DNA of 64,000 nucleotides from Microglena sp. YARC (GCA_022414725.1 JAJSRW010001615.1:1-64000); one strand, 5' to 3'; numbered from the stretch's first letter, positions 44,879 to 50,885 are shown. The notes: generated by a model not told the origin, from the sequence alone. Numbers and translations are program-made.

Positions 44879-47522
44879 TGTGGTGAGTGTTAGCAAATCG
44901 TACTAGCACGAAACGTGCTACAAACGTCATAACACGTAACAAAATGTGCTAGCATGAAACATACTACAAAAGCCCTAGCACGTAAGCTTTTGAAGGCCAT
45001 CTACATGATTCACGTTAGAAAAGAACACGCGAAGCCTGGAGACCCCAAGTTACGTGCCAGGCACTGCACATTACTTGCCAGGCACTGCACATTACGTGCC
45101 AGGCACTGCACGTTACGTGCCACGCACGTGCCAGGTACGTACGTGCCAGGCACTGCACGTTACGTGCACTGCACGCACTGCACATTACGTGCCAGGCACT
45201 GCACATTACTTGAAGACTCCCTCCTACGTTTTTCACATAACCCAAAATGGCAAAATGTAGTACACTGCTGCATACAACCGTGCGGATGTCTCCCTCTGCC
45301 TTCATGCCGTTCCCTATGCCAGTGCCATTGCATGACAACGCCGCACCCTGGAATCTGCCACCTTCCCTTCGCGGAACCCAAATTGCAAAATGTAGTACCC
45401 TGAACTGACTAGCACTAAATGTCAAGTCCTCCATCATCATGACCTGGCCCCAACACATTGTTGAGAGCAGGTCACAAAAAGCACTGTTTCCTTTTTTCCT
45501 TTTTGGGCTACACGCAGTAGCTTCTAGGCTGCTCCCTTTCACCATCCTTGTGGTGGGTGGGATGGGGTGTCGTTGGGTAGAATGGGATATGGTCTGGTTG
45601 GGTAGGATGGGGTGTGGGGTGGTGGTGGTGAGATGGGGTGTGGTTGGGTAGGATGGTGTGTGGTGTGGTGATGGTGGGATGGGTAGGGATTGTATGGGGT
45701 GGGATGCTAAAGCAGGTGGTGATGGGTGGTGATGGGTGGTGATGGGTGGTGATGGGTGGTGATGGGTGGTGATGGGTGGTGATGGGTGGTGATGGGTGGG
45801 ATGGGGTGGGTGGGGTGTGGTGGGCGCCAAACTAAAATCTAGTTAGTGCGCCTGGACGCTGACAGGGCGGGTATTCCAATTCAGCTGAAAGCTATGGGAT
45901 TGGCCAGGGGACTGGGGAATGGAGCTGGCCGGAAGCTGCCATGCGTAGTCAAAAAAAGAAACAGTGATAAAAATGCTTGATAACCCGGCCCTCCCCGTAA
46001 CCCAGAAACACCTATGATTATTTGAGTTGGGCTTGCCCCAGGGTTAATGAGCACGGACCGTAAAATCTGTCCTGTACTCGTTTTCCTGAAAATTGAAAAC
46101 ATATACGGTCCGTACTCACGGCACTCTTGCACAGTAAGTTAAATGATATAAAGTGGCATACATTTCTGCTGCCTTCGAATTTTCATCGACATGATTAGCA
46201 AACCGCTGAAAAGCACGGAATGCTCTTTACATGTTTCCAACTGGAACCAAGGCTAAATTAGCAAAAACAAAAAGCTGCCTGGCCAGTGAAGGATATGATA
46301 CTAAAAACCGTACCGTACTCAAACTGTACTCACTTCTAATACCCGTACCGTATCCGTACTCATACCCATATCCACACTCATCAACCCTGTCTAGTCTCTT
46401 CAGCCCAATTGGCTACATGTGGACTGTGACATGCATGCATGCTCTGGCACCCAAGTGTGCACACATATTGAGCCATACATGCGATGCAAATAAACTTCCA
46501 TGACCATGAGGCTTCACACATGAGACTTCACACATGCTGAGCCAAACATGTAATGCACATGAACTCGCATGACCATGAGACGGCTTGAAATATTATTGCA
46601 CTATGGACCCACGCATGGCCTCAAACTATCCAAACACAGGTACGGAGCGGCATATCATATGATGACCAAAGGCGAGTATGATGTCATATGATGTCATAAC
46701 AATTGCATCATATGATATTGTATATAAAAGGTAACTTTAGCCTAGTCAGACTACTGGCATCATACGATATAATATTATATCGCTGTTCCCTAACAAATAC
46801 ACACATACATACATACATACATACATACATACATACATACATACATACATACATACATACATACATACATACATGCACATGCATGCACCATGCACACATA
46901 CATGCACCATGAATACATGCACATACATTCACGCACATAAAATGCACCATGCTGTGCATGTGTAGTGAGTGGCTTGGTGTGAGGGTAGGTAGTGAGTGGT
47001 TCATGTGTTACACATGTGATGGGAATGTGTACTGGGAAGAGTGGCGCAGTAGTTTCTTCCCTACCCATGTGGCCATGTTTACACCCCCAGCAGACAGAGA
47101 GCAGCCCGAAGGCTGATAGGCCAGTAATCAAACCCAACGTGTCATTCCACACTGTTGGGGGGTCAACAGTGGCGTGTGAACGGAATCGGACGGGAGGTTT
47201 ATCGCCCCCCTAGGGCGGCCCGCCGTCCCCTTGAGTGTCAACTTCCTACTACCCTTGCGTGCGCACCTAGCTTCTTGATTGTTCGAAGTTGCTCCAGCTT
47301 GATTTCATTAGCTCCATATTGATCGCGCAGGGTGCCGAACCCTCGAGCGACCAATCTGGCCATCCTGATTTTCTTCCATGCATTTTGCCATCGGGCGACT
47401 ATTTCAGCACGCGGGGTGGGCTCTCCATTGATATGGGAGAAAGAGGAGTACGCAGCAAAGGGCGTCACGTACTTATCCTCCGCTTCCTGCCCACTTGTTT
47501 CTGGAGTGCCTTCTGGTGCCAT
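17936..47522 (-). CDS. TKL-like protein kinase, 12 exons, complete, with CaaX tail
   Basis: Exons in order: 47522-47267, 43294-43161, 41070-40948, 37525-37391, 35613-35572, 33290-33211, 29806-29509, 26932-26888, 24774-24733, 20611-20481, 18974-18897, 18044-17936. All junctions are GT-AG, all phases agree, and the sum is 1,473 nt (490 codons plus stop). Motifs seen: Gly-rich loop G86-E-G-A-F-A-Y-V93, VAVK lysine K111, helix C glutamate E130, catalytic loop HRDLKLEN (D221, K223, N226), DFG (D236), SPE in place of APE (372-374), subdomain IX D387, and CW..NP.DRP near 447-456. About 135 residues separate DFG from SPE, so the activation segment carries a long insertion. The protein ends C-C-V-V-S, a CaaX box with an extra Cys. 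All catalytic residues are present, so it should be active; the substrate is unknown. TKL/plant-type membership is inferred from the HRDLKLEN and GKTGSLMYM motifs. Confidence 0.93.
18478..18850 (-). repeat. Family B element with duplicated head
   Basis: Reverse of the full element: GGCAGAGCCCCCTCTTCAAG through AGCGTCGCTTGCGACGCTGC, then two tandem ~90-bp copies of the head (TGGTTGGCCCCAGTGAAAGC, AACAGGCTGGCCCCCT). Lies in kinase intron 11. Confidence 0.75.
18897..18974 (-). CDS. Kinase exon 11 (subdomain XI)
   Basis: Residues 429-454 plus two bases of Arg455. It contains VKTIIQDCWATNPKD, the helix H/I part of the kinase lobe, and starts PPIHKDYAEE. Acceptor ATTCAG, donor GTAAGC, 78 bp. Four copies of its acceptor edge lie upstream at 19.1-19.66 kb. 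Confidence 0.94.
19095..19665 (-). repeat. Four copies of the exon 11 acceptor edge
   Basis: GATAGxCTTCACCTCCTxxGC near 19104, 19293, 19450 and 19609, each followed by TCCTTGTGAAT and GGTCTGAAT (acceptor ATTCAG kept). Units also carry ATTACGAGGCATGAGGTTG, a family B fragment, and TCAATGGATACAT repeats. Confidence 0.88.
19700..20112. mobile_element. Fold-back element with ~95-bp inverted arms
   Basis: The left arm (about 19710-19803) and the right arm (about 20010-20103) are near-perfect inverted copies: CTGCACCCTGTT, AACAGGAGTTCAGGGTGTG, TGTGCATCATTGGCTAA and ACTACATGCTTAGCC-type segments recur. A second nested partial arm (19829-19912) pairs with 19975-20005 (GATGATATCTT). Lies in kinase intron 10 and could fold into a long hairpin in the pre-mRNA. 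Confidence 0.75.
20160..20318 (-). repeat. Family B element fragment
   Basis: TTATCCGTTTGTTTGTGCAA, GCCTGACACATCAGCCGAC, CACTCTCCGCCAATGTCCAG, CATCGCTTGCAATGCT. In kinase intron 10, touching the inverted repeat arm at 20283. Confidence 0.65.
20283..20347. repeat. Left arm of inverted repeat flanking kinase exon 10
   Basis: Its reverse complement (GGGCTACAGGTATGTGGC, AATGGAAGTCCTAAGTAGC) matches the plus strand at 20671-20735 (GGGCTACAGTTATGTGGC, TATGGAAGTCCTAGGCAGC). It includes a copy of the exon 10 donor and the end of a family B element. Confidence 0.7.
20481..20611 (-). CDS. Kinase exon 10 (subdomain IX)
   Basis: Residues 386-428 plus two bases of Arg429. It opens VDVFSFGVILYEVIHKYSVF, with the conserved Asp387 of helix F, and runs to YRVSQGY. 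It is 131 bp. Acceptor GTGCAG, donor GTATGT. Inverted copies of a sequence that includes its donor flank it at 20283-20347 and 20671-20735. Confidence 0.94.
20671..20735. repeat. Right arm of inverted repeat flanking kinase exon 10
   Basis: Pairs with 20283-20347. The arms enclose exon 10, with about 320 bases between them. Confidence 0.7.
20725..20797 (-). repeat. Copy of the exon 10 acceptor edge
   Basis: Same orientation as the gene: GAAGCTGAACACATCAACCT matches the real exon start at 20597-20612, and the upstream part (GAGTACTTGTACAGGATGAC) matches exon 10 with a small deletion. Confidence 0.8.
21360..23150. repeat. Family K repeats with (TAA)n and G-rich tracts
   Basis: CATGTCATGCTGCAGGACAA, CCTTxTATGTCACTCTCTCT and ATCCAAGTTCAACTGAAGAC recur at 21730, 22738, 22970 and in part 22870 and 23100, with (AAT)n at 21650-21705 and 22910-22955. 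GGGGTGGGGTGGGG tracts lie at 21440 and 22000. In kinase intron 9; no exon seen. Confidence 0.65.
23165..23897. repeat. 31-bp satellite, about 23 units
   Basis: The unit CACCAAATTTGTTTTTACTG plus CCTAGTTCAAC repeats almost perfectly, with rare TTCG, TTTGTA and AATC variants. The lead-in TTCACATTTTCCTGGT also occurs singly at 15140 beside TTTTTTACTGCC, so the array grew from one end of a dispersed element. In kinase intron 9. Confidence 0.93.
24440..24728 (-). repeat. Three 90-bp copies of the exon 9 donor edge
   Basis: CTACCTTCTCTGAGTAGTTA starts at 24459, 24549 and (with CTACTTT) 24639; the real one is at 24729, exactly 90 bp steps. All keep a GT at the donor position. More worn relatives (ACCTTCTCCCAAG) extend to about 23925. 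Confidence 0.9.
24733..24774 (-). CDS. Kinase exon 9 (SPE motif)
   Basis: A 42-bp exon, SPEMYKNENNYSEK, residues 372-385, phase 0 at both ends. It supplies the APE-equivalent Glu374. Edge copies lie on both sides: three 90-bp units carrying its donor downstream and three copies of its acceptor edge upstream. Confidence 0.92.
24900..25180 (-). repeat. Three copies of the exon 9 acceptor edge in GT-rich DNA
   Basis: Reverse-strand CTCGCAG|TCCCCTGAGATG (SPEM) recurs near 24918 (SLEMYK), 25046 (SPEMNK) and 25148 (SPEMSK), separated by GTTGTGGTGG repeats that continue to 25345. Confidence 0.85.
25470..25682. mobile_element. hAT-like MITE copy
   Basis: Near-inverted ends: ATTTTGGGGCTAAGCGTAGC on the left and (reverse) TTTTTGGGGCTAAGGGTGGC on the right, with CAGCT-rich subterminal sequence. 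Target duplication not recognisable. Confidence 0.6.
26367..26515 (+). repeat. Dispersed family D element in kinase intron 8
   Basis: GTCCAGGGGTAGGCCAAATA, GGGACTTGCCCAACTGC, GAGCCCCAAACAATTG, GCCCTGAGTTCGTGCTACAG. The best-kept copy; it sits inside an exon-8 edge unit. Confidence 0.8.
26618..26695 (+). mobile_element. SINE tail fragment in kinase intron 8
   Basis: CTGACTTTCCCCAGCTGCGG, then a proline-like GGGTCCCC stretch and CACGCCCCGCCAGGCGCT. It is the same 3' half as the other fragments, 5'-truncated, inside an exon-8 edge repeat unit. Confidence 0.6.
26888..26932 (-). CDS. Kinase exon 8 (end of activation segment)
   Basis: A 45-bp exon, PKALLSGKTGSLMYM, residues 357-371, phase 0 at both ends. 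It uses the acceptor ATGCACAG. A nearer CTTAG would give a 28-bp exon that breaks the frame, so the longer exon is preferred. GSLMYM followed by SPE from exon 9 is the usual P+1 loop. Confidence 0.9.
26955..27850. repeat. GGGTGTTGGTGG minisatellite in kinase intron 7
   Basis: G-rich units (GGTGGGTGTTGATGGGTGGG, CTCAGTGGTCAGGCAGGG, GGTCATGGGTTGGTGG) arranged in higher-order blocks of ~95 bp. A G-run of about 22 leads it at 26960. Strongly strand-asymmetric. Confidence 0.88.
28012..28200 (+). mobile_element. tRNA-derived SINE, copy 2
   Basis: A box TGGTCTAGTGG and a perfect B box GGTTCGACTCC sit 40-50 bp apart, followed by the family body (GTCGTCAACCGCGGTAGC) and the tail CACGCCCCACCAGGCGTT. 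It lies in kinase intron 7, opposite to the gene. It is very similar to copy 3, so the two are recent. Confidence 0.85.
28222..29350 (-). repeat. Six copies of the exon 7 donor edge
   Basis: The real end AYKPENLPA|GTAAGTGAG recurs near 28222 (AYTAENLHA), 28310, 28735, 28812, 29070 and 29295. Most keep GTAAG or GTTAG and 20-40 exon bases. A second motif (CTTACCCCAGTTATTA) recurs with them near 27890, 28932 and 29375. Confidence 0.88.
29509..29806 (-). CDS. Kinase exon 7 (activation-segment insertion)
   Basis: A 298-bp exon: one base completing Thr257, then residues 258-356. It starts PLLPMPTDADFDESAKEMM and ends AYKPENLPA. Residues 299-341 are four near repeats of 10-11 residues with the pattern S-V/I-R-G/A-G-x-x-F-F-D/E-K. 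This is an insertion between DFG and SPE; no known domain is recognised. It is rich in Ser, Thr and Arg, so phosphorylation here is possible (inference). The phase matches exons 6 and 8. Confidence 0.88.
29985..30062 (-). repeat. Copy of the exon 7 acceptor edge
   Basis: Reverse strand TTGCAG|T then PLLPMPTDADFDESAKEVMD, the first ~70 bases of exon 7 with acceptor intact. The real one is at 29806. Confidence 0.88.
30090..31860. repeat. Large two-unit minisatellite in kinase intron 6
   Basis: About 1.77 kb of interleaved units, ~29 bp (TGCATGCTTACACTGTGTGT, ATTTGTATT) and ~42 bp (GTTAGCATGCTCCCACTGTG, TGTATTTGTACTTGTATT). The first unit resembles the flank of exon 7 (CCTGCTCCCACTGC, ~29920). 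It gives 100-350-codon frames of CICVSMLPLCVYLYLY on + and QWEHANTNTHSVSMQIQ on -; these are not genes. Confidence 0.92.
32207..32480 (+). repeat. Family B element, nearly full length
   Basis: Head CGCCTTTTTACGAGGCGTGA and GGGCCAGCCTGTTTTCATC, then GCAGCGTCGCAAGCGACGCT, GACGTGTCAGGCTTC and AGAGGGGGCTCCGCC. It shows that the head and body fragments elsewhere belong to one ~270-bp element. Head-only pieces lie at 24040-24112 and 32877-32955. Confidence 0.75.
32515..33095 (-). repeat. Three copies of the DFG exon (exon 6) with dead donors
   Basis: Near-whole copies at 32522-32622, 32718-32820 and 32994-33092. Two read LADFALAAFVRRKEPLKQRK (DFG changed to DFA), one LVDSGLAAEVRRKEPLKQRK. The donor GT is AT in two and GA in the third. 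The surrounding sequence (ACAGGGCATCTCAT, CTACTTCCTATTCCTAGG) is duplicated with them. Confidence 0.9.
33211..33290 (-). CDS. Kinase exon 6 (DFG exon)
   Basis: Residues 231-257, beginning VAVLADFGLAAFVRRK and containing the Mg-binding Asp236. Acceptor AACACAG, donor GTAAGT, ends in phase 2. Of four copies of this exon in the region, only this one keeps both DFG and a GT donor. Confidence 0.92.
33545..33603 (-). repeat. Family D fragment
   Basis: CCTGCCATGGTTGGGCAAGT, CCCTTTAGCCTATTTGGTCT, CCCCTGGACTG: the 5' third of family D in reverse. Similar fragments lie at 35787-35830 and 40100-40140. Confidence 0.65.
33648..33845 (+). mobile_element. tRNA-derived SINE, copy 3
   Basis: Same structure as copy 2: A box TGGTCTAGTGG, B box GGTTCGACTCC, the body with GTCGTCAACTGCGATGG, and the tail CGCCCCACCAGGCGTTATC. 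It lies in kinase intron 5, opposite to the gene. The tRNA-like head does not fold as a functional tRNA that I can support, so no tRNA gene is called. Confidence 0.85.
34085..34245. repeat. Three ~60-bp tandem units
   Basis: CTCCACAAATxTTACAC, GCATxGxxCTGCCAGGTACT and TAATGTxTATT repeat three times. A second three-fold repeat (AAAATCCTTAGxAGAxACAC, GTGTGTCxGACxGGATTCTT) lies at 34500-34710. In kinase intron 5; nothing coding. Confidence 0.75.
34976..35115. mobile_element. AT-rich MITE (family C) with TAGGGNNCGGCA ends
   Basis: Inverted ends TAGGGACCGGCA and TAGGGTACGGCA. Interior shared by all copies: TATCATACAAATTGCA, GTATATAAATGGTAACTTTG, then CCTAGTCAGACTGCCGGCAT. 140 bp, noncoding. Confidence 0.75.
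35428..35447 (-). repeat. Copy of the exon 5 donor edge
   Basis: GCAAGCTTACCCTGAGCAA at 35430-35447 repeats the real exon 5 end and donor at 35563-35580, and is followed by three GATGATTGAA repeats. Confidence 0.8.
35572..35613 (-). CDS. Kinase exon 5 (HRD catalytic loop)
   Basis: A 42-bp exon coding for residues 217-230, VIHRDLKLENILLR: the catalytic Asp221, Lys223 and Asn226. Acceptor CCCCAG, donor GTAAGC, phase 0 at both ends. A copy of its last bases plus donor sits at 35428-35447. Confidence 0.95.
35885..35968 (-). mobile_element. SINE tail fragment in kinase intron 4
   Basis: The plus strand shows ATAACGCCTGGAGGGGCGTG, then AGCTGGGGAAAGTCACCATG: the reverse of the SINE tail. It sits directly beside a family D fragment at 35787-35830. 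Confidence 0.6.
36105..37390. repeat. Tandem array growing from the exon 4 donor
   Basis: About five 105-bp units (36191-36725: AACGATGCACTGAAGACACC, ACGGCCACGTGGGTGGCATG) and then about five longer units to 37370. The last unit runs into the exon 4 donor itself: CAAAACGGCCACCTACCATA at 37375-37394. Because 105 is divisible by three, both strands show long open frames, which are not genes. Confidence 0.9.
37391..37525 (-). CDS. Kinase exon 4 (hinge to helix E)
   Basis: Residues 172-216, from GGTLQNLVMMQMM to ALAYLHKSLPM, that is the hinge, helix D and helix E ahead of the catalytic loop. It is 135 bp and phase 0 at both ends. Its donor (ATG|GTAGGTGGCC) runs directly into the 105-bp repeat array that fills intron 4. 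Confidence 0.93.
37785..38717 (-). repeat. Family D element split by a 67-bp minisatellite
   Basis: The left piece GGGGTTCAGTTCATCA (37786-37801) and the right piece beginning CTTTTTAGACCTTCCTGTCA (38652 on) are neighbours in intact family D, as at 16.45-16.50 kb. Between them lie about 12 units of 67 bp (GACAGTGAACCACCTGCCCC, TGGCCTCCTGGCTCCTGGCC). Confidence 0.85.
38720..40095. other. AT-rich, repeat-poor part of kinase intron 3
   Basis: About 1.3 kb with almost no tandem structure, unlike its surroundings; (TA)n at 40013-40033. A frame at 38946-39182 is short and unlike any family known to me. Possibly an old insertion; nothing else is visible. Confidence 0.4.
40510..40684. mobile_element. 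hAT-like MITE, second subfamily
   Basis: Starts CATTGTTTTTTTTCGTGCAA and ends ...CCAAAACAG, with AATGACGGAATGGCGAGGCG inside. Same family as 12351-12537, in reverse orientation. Confidence 0.55.
40948..41070 (-). CDS. Kinase exon 3 (helix C to hinge)
   Basis: Residues 131-171. It reads VNLLRKLEHPNIMRYIGFG, the end of helix C through beta4, then IFLVCEMME at beta5 and the hinge. It is 123 bp, phase 0 at both ends. Seven partial copies of its 5' edge fill the upstream intron. Confidence 0.93.
41145..42690 (-). repeat. Seven copies of the exon 3 acceptor edge fused to a family D fragment
   Basis: Copies of AACCTGGAGCACGACATCC near 41210, 41846, 42012, 42174, 42367, 42538 and 42665. The first five units also carry CCAGGGGTAGGCCAAATAGG, a family D piece lacking AGGCTAAA, plus TCTG or TATG microsatellite. 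Six keep CTCCAG|GT. Spacing is about 165 bp where regular. Confidence 0.88.
41250..41772. repeat. (TATG)n tract with TATTTACGTACG variants
   Basis: Over 500 bases of TATG repeats in kinase intron 2, broken at intervals by TTTATGTATTTACGTACG. Multiple reading frames stay open only because the unit lacks stops; not coding. Confidence 0.9.
42688..42728 (+). mobile_element. SINE tail fragment in kinase intron 2
   Basis: Short match CCACGCCCCACCAGGCGTTA following a partial copy of the exon 3 edge. Only the last ~35 bases of the family are present. Confidence 0.5.
42826..42850 (-). repeat. Copy of the exon 2 donor edge
   Basis: The plus strand ACATACCTCACTCACGAAGC equals, reversed, exon bases ending GTGAG then GTATGT. 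The real donor at 43160 reads GTGAG|GTATGC. A worn further copy lies near 42947. Confidence 0.65.
43161..43294 (-). CDS. Kinase exon 2 (Gly-rich loop, VAVK lysine)
   Basis: Residues 86-130. It carries GEGAFAYV, then TVAVKKLKPG with ATP-binding lysine K111, and ends at helix C glutamate E130 (SFMSE). Acceptor TTTTAG, donor GTATGC. It joins exon 1 in phase 1 and exon 3 in phase 0. Seven partial copies of its 5' edge lie upstream at 43.33-44.00 kb and one copy of its 3' edge near 42.83 kb. Confidence 0.93.
43330..44010 (-). repeat. Seven ~99-bp copies of the exon 2 acceptor edge
   Basis: AAAAGCACCTTCACCTAAAG-like sequence recurs at about 43379, 43479, 43578, 43677, 43778, 43877 and 43977; the real edge is at 43281. 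Each unit holds about 60 bases of exon 2 (GEGAFAFVGKREYTDK) and 40 bases of intron. Most keep AG|GTGAAGG, so they are decoy acceptors. Confidence 0.9.
44295..44483. mobile_element. AT-rich MITE (family C)
   Basis: GGGACCGGCATATCATG at the left and CCGTTCCCTA at the right (reverse TAGGGAACGGCAATACC). Same core as 34976-35115, plus an added ATATCATATGATAT palindrome near the right end. In kinase intron 1. Confidence 0.75.
44505..44890. repeat. Tandem duplication of ~174 bp with (GT)n
   Basis: GTGGTACGTGTGGACxAxAG, CTGGCCACAGT and TACAGGTCAGCTTGAATCC occur at ~44503 and ~44674, each followed by long (GT)n. In kinase intron 1. Confidence 0.8.
44972..45415 (+). repeat. Dispersed family J with internal TTACGTGCCAGGCACTGCAC repeats
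   Basis: GCTTTTGAAGGCCATCTACA, then seven or so ~24-bp repeats (45051-45215), then two copies of AACCCAAAxTGxCAAAATGT (45240 and 45368). Confidence 0.65.
45482..45966. mobile_element. hAT-like MITE carrying an internal minisatellite
   Basis: Left CACTGTTTCCTTTTTTCC, right (reverse) CACTGTTTCTTTTTTTG; both lead into GGCAGCTTCxxGxC. Flanks ACAAAAAG and ATAAAAAT match 6 of 8. The 202-bp type has swollen to 485 bp by about 260 bp of GGTGATGGGT-type repeats (45550-45815). Confidence 0.65.
46639..46792. mobile_element. AT-rich MITE (family C)
   Basis: Left GGAGCGGCATATCATATG, right reverse TAGGGAACAGCGATAT, with the shared core TTAGCCTAGTCAGACT. A long (ACAT)n tract starts immediately after the right end. 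Confidence 0.7.
46793..46873. repeat. (ACAT)n tract
   Basis: About 18 ACAT units directly after the family C MITE at 46639-46792. Another (TATG)n tract lies at 8297-8362. Confidence 0.9.
47267..47522 (-). CDS. Kinase exon 1 (N-terminus)
   Basis: Codes for residues 1-85 plus the first base of Gly86. The ATG is supported by an in-frame TAG 12 codons upstream, with no other Met between. The segment holds a basic helical stretch (ARWQNAWKKIRMARLVARG) just before the kinase domain begins at LRTIKKLG. The donor is GTGCGC, phase 1. This is the only internal exon edge of the gene for which I found no partial copy nearby. Confidence 0.88.
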
Positions 47523-48989
47523 GTGACGAGTCTGGGGGGCGACAACCAGGCCACGCTAAGTGGAGCCGTTAGATTTGCGTATTTCCTGTCTTCCTTGTGC
47601 CCTTCTATTGTCAATTGGATAATGGTTTAAAGACCCTCCTGGCTGCTGTAGAGAGGGCTTGTCCTGGCCCAGCAATGGCCTGTCTACTACAATGCGATGG
47701 GATGATTTAGGTCTTTTAGGTCTTCGCTCGAAAGTCGGGAATGCGGCTAGCGGGACATACCGATAGCAGCAGGCTAGGATATCAAGCAAGTATGAAGAGG
47801 TGGCGAATGTTGACTTGCACAGTCTGTCAGGAGGTCATTTAGACGAAGGAATATTTTTGTGTACAAAGTACATGGTACAACGCCTACCTGGCAAGATGCA
47901 CTCAACATGTCACTCAACCGCCACCACTGGCGTCCCAGCTGGCGTCCTAGACCTCAGCGTCTCCTGTTTCACTGTTACTTCCCCACCTCTGTAAATCGCT
48001 GCATAATACGCAATAGTTTCAGACCTTGTTGTTCTGGTCCGAAGAGTCTATAGGTTAAGTTGAGATTAAATTCGCAAGGGTCGAGATTTTCGGTTACTAA
48101 CCGACGAGTGACTGGGCTGTCAGCTCATCAAAAAGCATAGGTAGACAGTCTGTGTAAAACGGATTGATGGGTGCAAACGTAAGAACTCACGTGTGGTTTC
48201 GTACGGAAGCTTACTTTGTCGCCCGTTCTTAGCTACTAGTCGGACAATGCAGCCTCGGGTTTCGCCTATTTCAACGGCGTCTGCTCCTAGCTAGATTCCT
48301 GTCCTAATTTACAGTTCCTTTTCGTTCCTAGGTATTCAGGTTGCGCAGGAAGAGGAAAAGTTATGGCGGGAATCCAGGGTGCGAGTTGCGATTAATTGCC
48401 TCCTATTGAGCTAGAAACAAATTAAGGACGAGGCTAGACGAGAGAAAGATTAAAAACGCAATCACCCAGGACCTTCAGCGCATCTTCAAAGGGAGCAATG
48501 GAAACCGATCGGCAAAACATGCATACATATTTGCCCCCGACGTTTGCAAGCTAGATCTGAGGTGTCAGTGGTCCAAGTCGGGAGCTAAAAAGCAGTTTCG
48601 CGCATCGCAGAAATGTCTGGAATCAAAGCTTACCATGAAATAAAAGGAATTGCAGTTTCCTTACAATGAGTTCCAAATTTGCGCACAAACAGATTTGAGA
48701 TTGATGACTATGTCAGTTCGAAACCAAATCGACAAGACAGACGAGATTCGGAAAGTCTCGGAATGTGTCGGAAAAGTGCTCGAAAAAGTGCTCTTGTTTA
48801 CACTAAAAGAGTGACGGTGAGGACTCAAAGCTTATAGTCTAGTGTAGTACTAGTCTCACAGCAGGGGGTACACAGCTTCCGCACAAGTCCAATGACATAG
48901 TTGATAGCGCAGATCAGCATCAAGCAACGCCAATACCGAGATCAAGAGCAAGATGGACAGCAATGACAACGCTGATGGAGGAGCATCGG
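47523..48989. other. Upstream region of the kinase gene
   Basis: Low in repeats and close to uniform in composition, as expected for 5' untranslated and promoter DNA. Together with 49289-50885 it forms the divergent intergenic region between the kinase (-) and PPCDC (+). No TATA box or other element can be supported with confidence. Confidence 0.45.
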
Positions 48990-49288
48990 CATTACATTAC
49001 ATTACATTACATTACATTACATTACATTACATTACATTACATTACATTACATTACATGTTAAAGCCTACTTGACACCGCGAGGGTGTATGAGACTCAGTG
49101 CTTTAAACAAAAAGAAAAACACCCACAAAGCAAAAAACCCCAGTACATCAGGGGTGTGTCGAGGACAAACAAACCAAACTCCCAACCACCATTTTGGTGG
49201 CGTATGTATTAAACCCCCTAGAGCAGGACCCAGATCTCAACCACTTACAGTGGCGGAGGTAAGAAGCTAACAAATGAGAAGTCACAAG
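48990..49288 (-). repeat. Family F element with long (TAATG)n tail
   Basis: Same body as 15811-16057. On the minus strand it is followed by about 14 TAATG units (48990-49058, read as ATTAC on the plus strand). A simple-repeat 3' tail on a dispersed body is typical of LINE or SINE copies. Confidence 0.8.
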
Positions 49289-50129
49289 AAGAAAATAAGG
49301 GATAATAAATTACGGTGCCACTCAGCAGTCCAGGGCTTCCTGTCTTGTTTTTTACAAGTAGAAAGATAGTCGGCTAGGTTGCTCCAAAAAGTCTTAGTGC
49401 CATTTCCATTCATAAAGGTTCTGAATGTGAAATCGCATGAGACATGCAAGCTGTTTTAAATAGTACGGTACAAAGATAGATTCATGTACAAAGGTTCTCT
49501 TACCACCTTAGAGTAGGTTTGTTGACAGTCAATTCTGTCAGCGGCTCTACATATGCTACTACGGCACCCTAGACATTTTATATTACAGCCGCAAACGGCA
49601 GTTGCTGGCATGGCCTGTCTATTTTGTATGGACCCCTAGAGCCTTGTTGGAGCTTGCCTCTACATGGATATTGCTCCCTTCTGTTGACAAGAGAGTCAGG
49701 AGGCGAGATAAGTGAGACGTTGGACGGTGTAGACAATTGGAACGTAGGTTACAGAGATTGAGAGTTCAAATAGGGGAACTCAGATATAAGGTTATAGACT
49801 TGGTTACGGTACTGTAGGGATACCGTTGCCTATACCCTGGACCTCTAGACGAAACCGGTAGCTACACTTAAGGTGTGTGGTGTCATCTAGATAAGGACGG
49901 GAGGACAAAGAGACAGTCAACAGCTAAACGCTAACACTCCACCCAAGACGAATCTGTCATAAAGTCCAAACACAACACAATTCTAACACAACCTGAGTTC
50001 TCATTAGCAATAGATACTTTACCAGAATTGTTCCCACATGGCGAACAAACCTAGTAAAGGTTCTATAGCTACGTTGAATACCCGGTTTACCATAAAATAT
50101 AACAAAAGGATAAGACTTGGAAAGAGTCA

Positions 50130-50161
<32 letters not shown>

Positions 50162-50885
50162 AGGTGGAAACAATATACTTATATACACATCCCAGTATAC
50201 GTGAGTATACTAGCACAGCACGTAAAAGAGGGAAACAGAGGTGTAGCCTGGGTGTAGCTAAGACGCAGACTGACTGCCCTGGGGTGTGTGTGTGTGGTGT
50301 GGGGGTCCGATGACTTCGACCATTTTAACATCGCACACCGGGAATAGATCATCCGCCGGGGTCCGACCGGAGTGCAGATTTCTCTCCATCACCGAGCCTG
50401 GCCATAGACATGGAGCTGTCTGAGAAGACATAATTAAAGTTGAGCTCACTAACGTCCGATTAAGGTGATGCAATATACGCACTGAGTGTGCTCCCTGTAA
50501 CAGAAAGTTTGACTAGCTCGCTATAGTAAAGTCATTCGCCCCAATCGCCCCATCACTCGCCCCTTTCTCCCCGTTACGCCCATCTACATCTTAATCCTCT
50601 CTCGTCTTATTAGCTCTCGAGCTCACAAGCAGCCCGAAACTAGTCAGCTTTCTAGCAGTTCGGAAATCTGCCCTGGCGGGCTCGGGTAGCTACCAGCTGC
50701 GAGCAGCGCAAAATAAAAGTAACGGTCCTAACTCGCATCGGTAAATAGCAGTTCGCCAGCCCTTGTCAGCACTCCGGGAGCGACAAAAATTCTGCAGTAC
50801 AGGGTGCAGTACATCAAAACTGAGACAGTACAGCTAGACGATCCCCCAGCCTCTCCCCCCCTTCCCCCCCCCTTAATAGTTGACC
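49289..50885. other. Upstream region of the PPCDC gene
   Basis: No tandem repeats apart from a ~32-base polyC at 50131-50162. The PPCDC ATG at 50886 is preceded by pyrimidine-rich CTCCCCCCCTTCCCCCCCC. No promoter motif supported. Confidence 0.45.
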
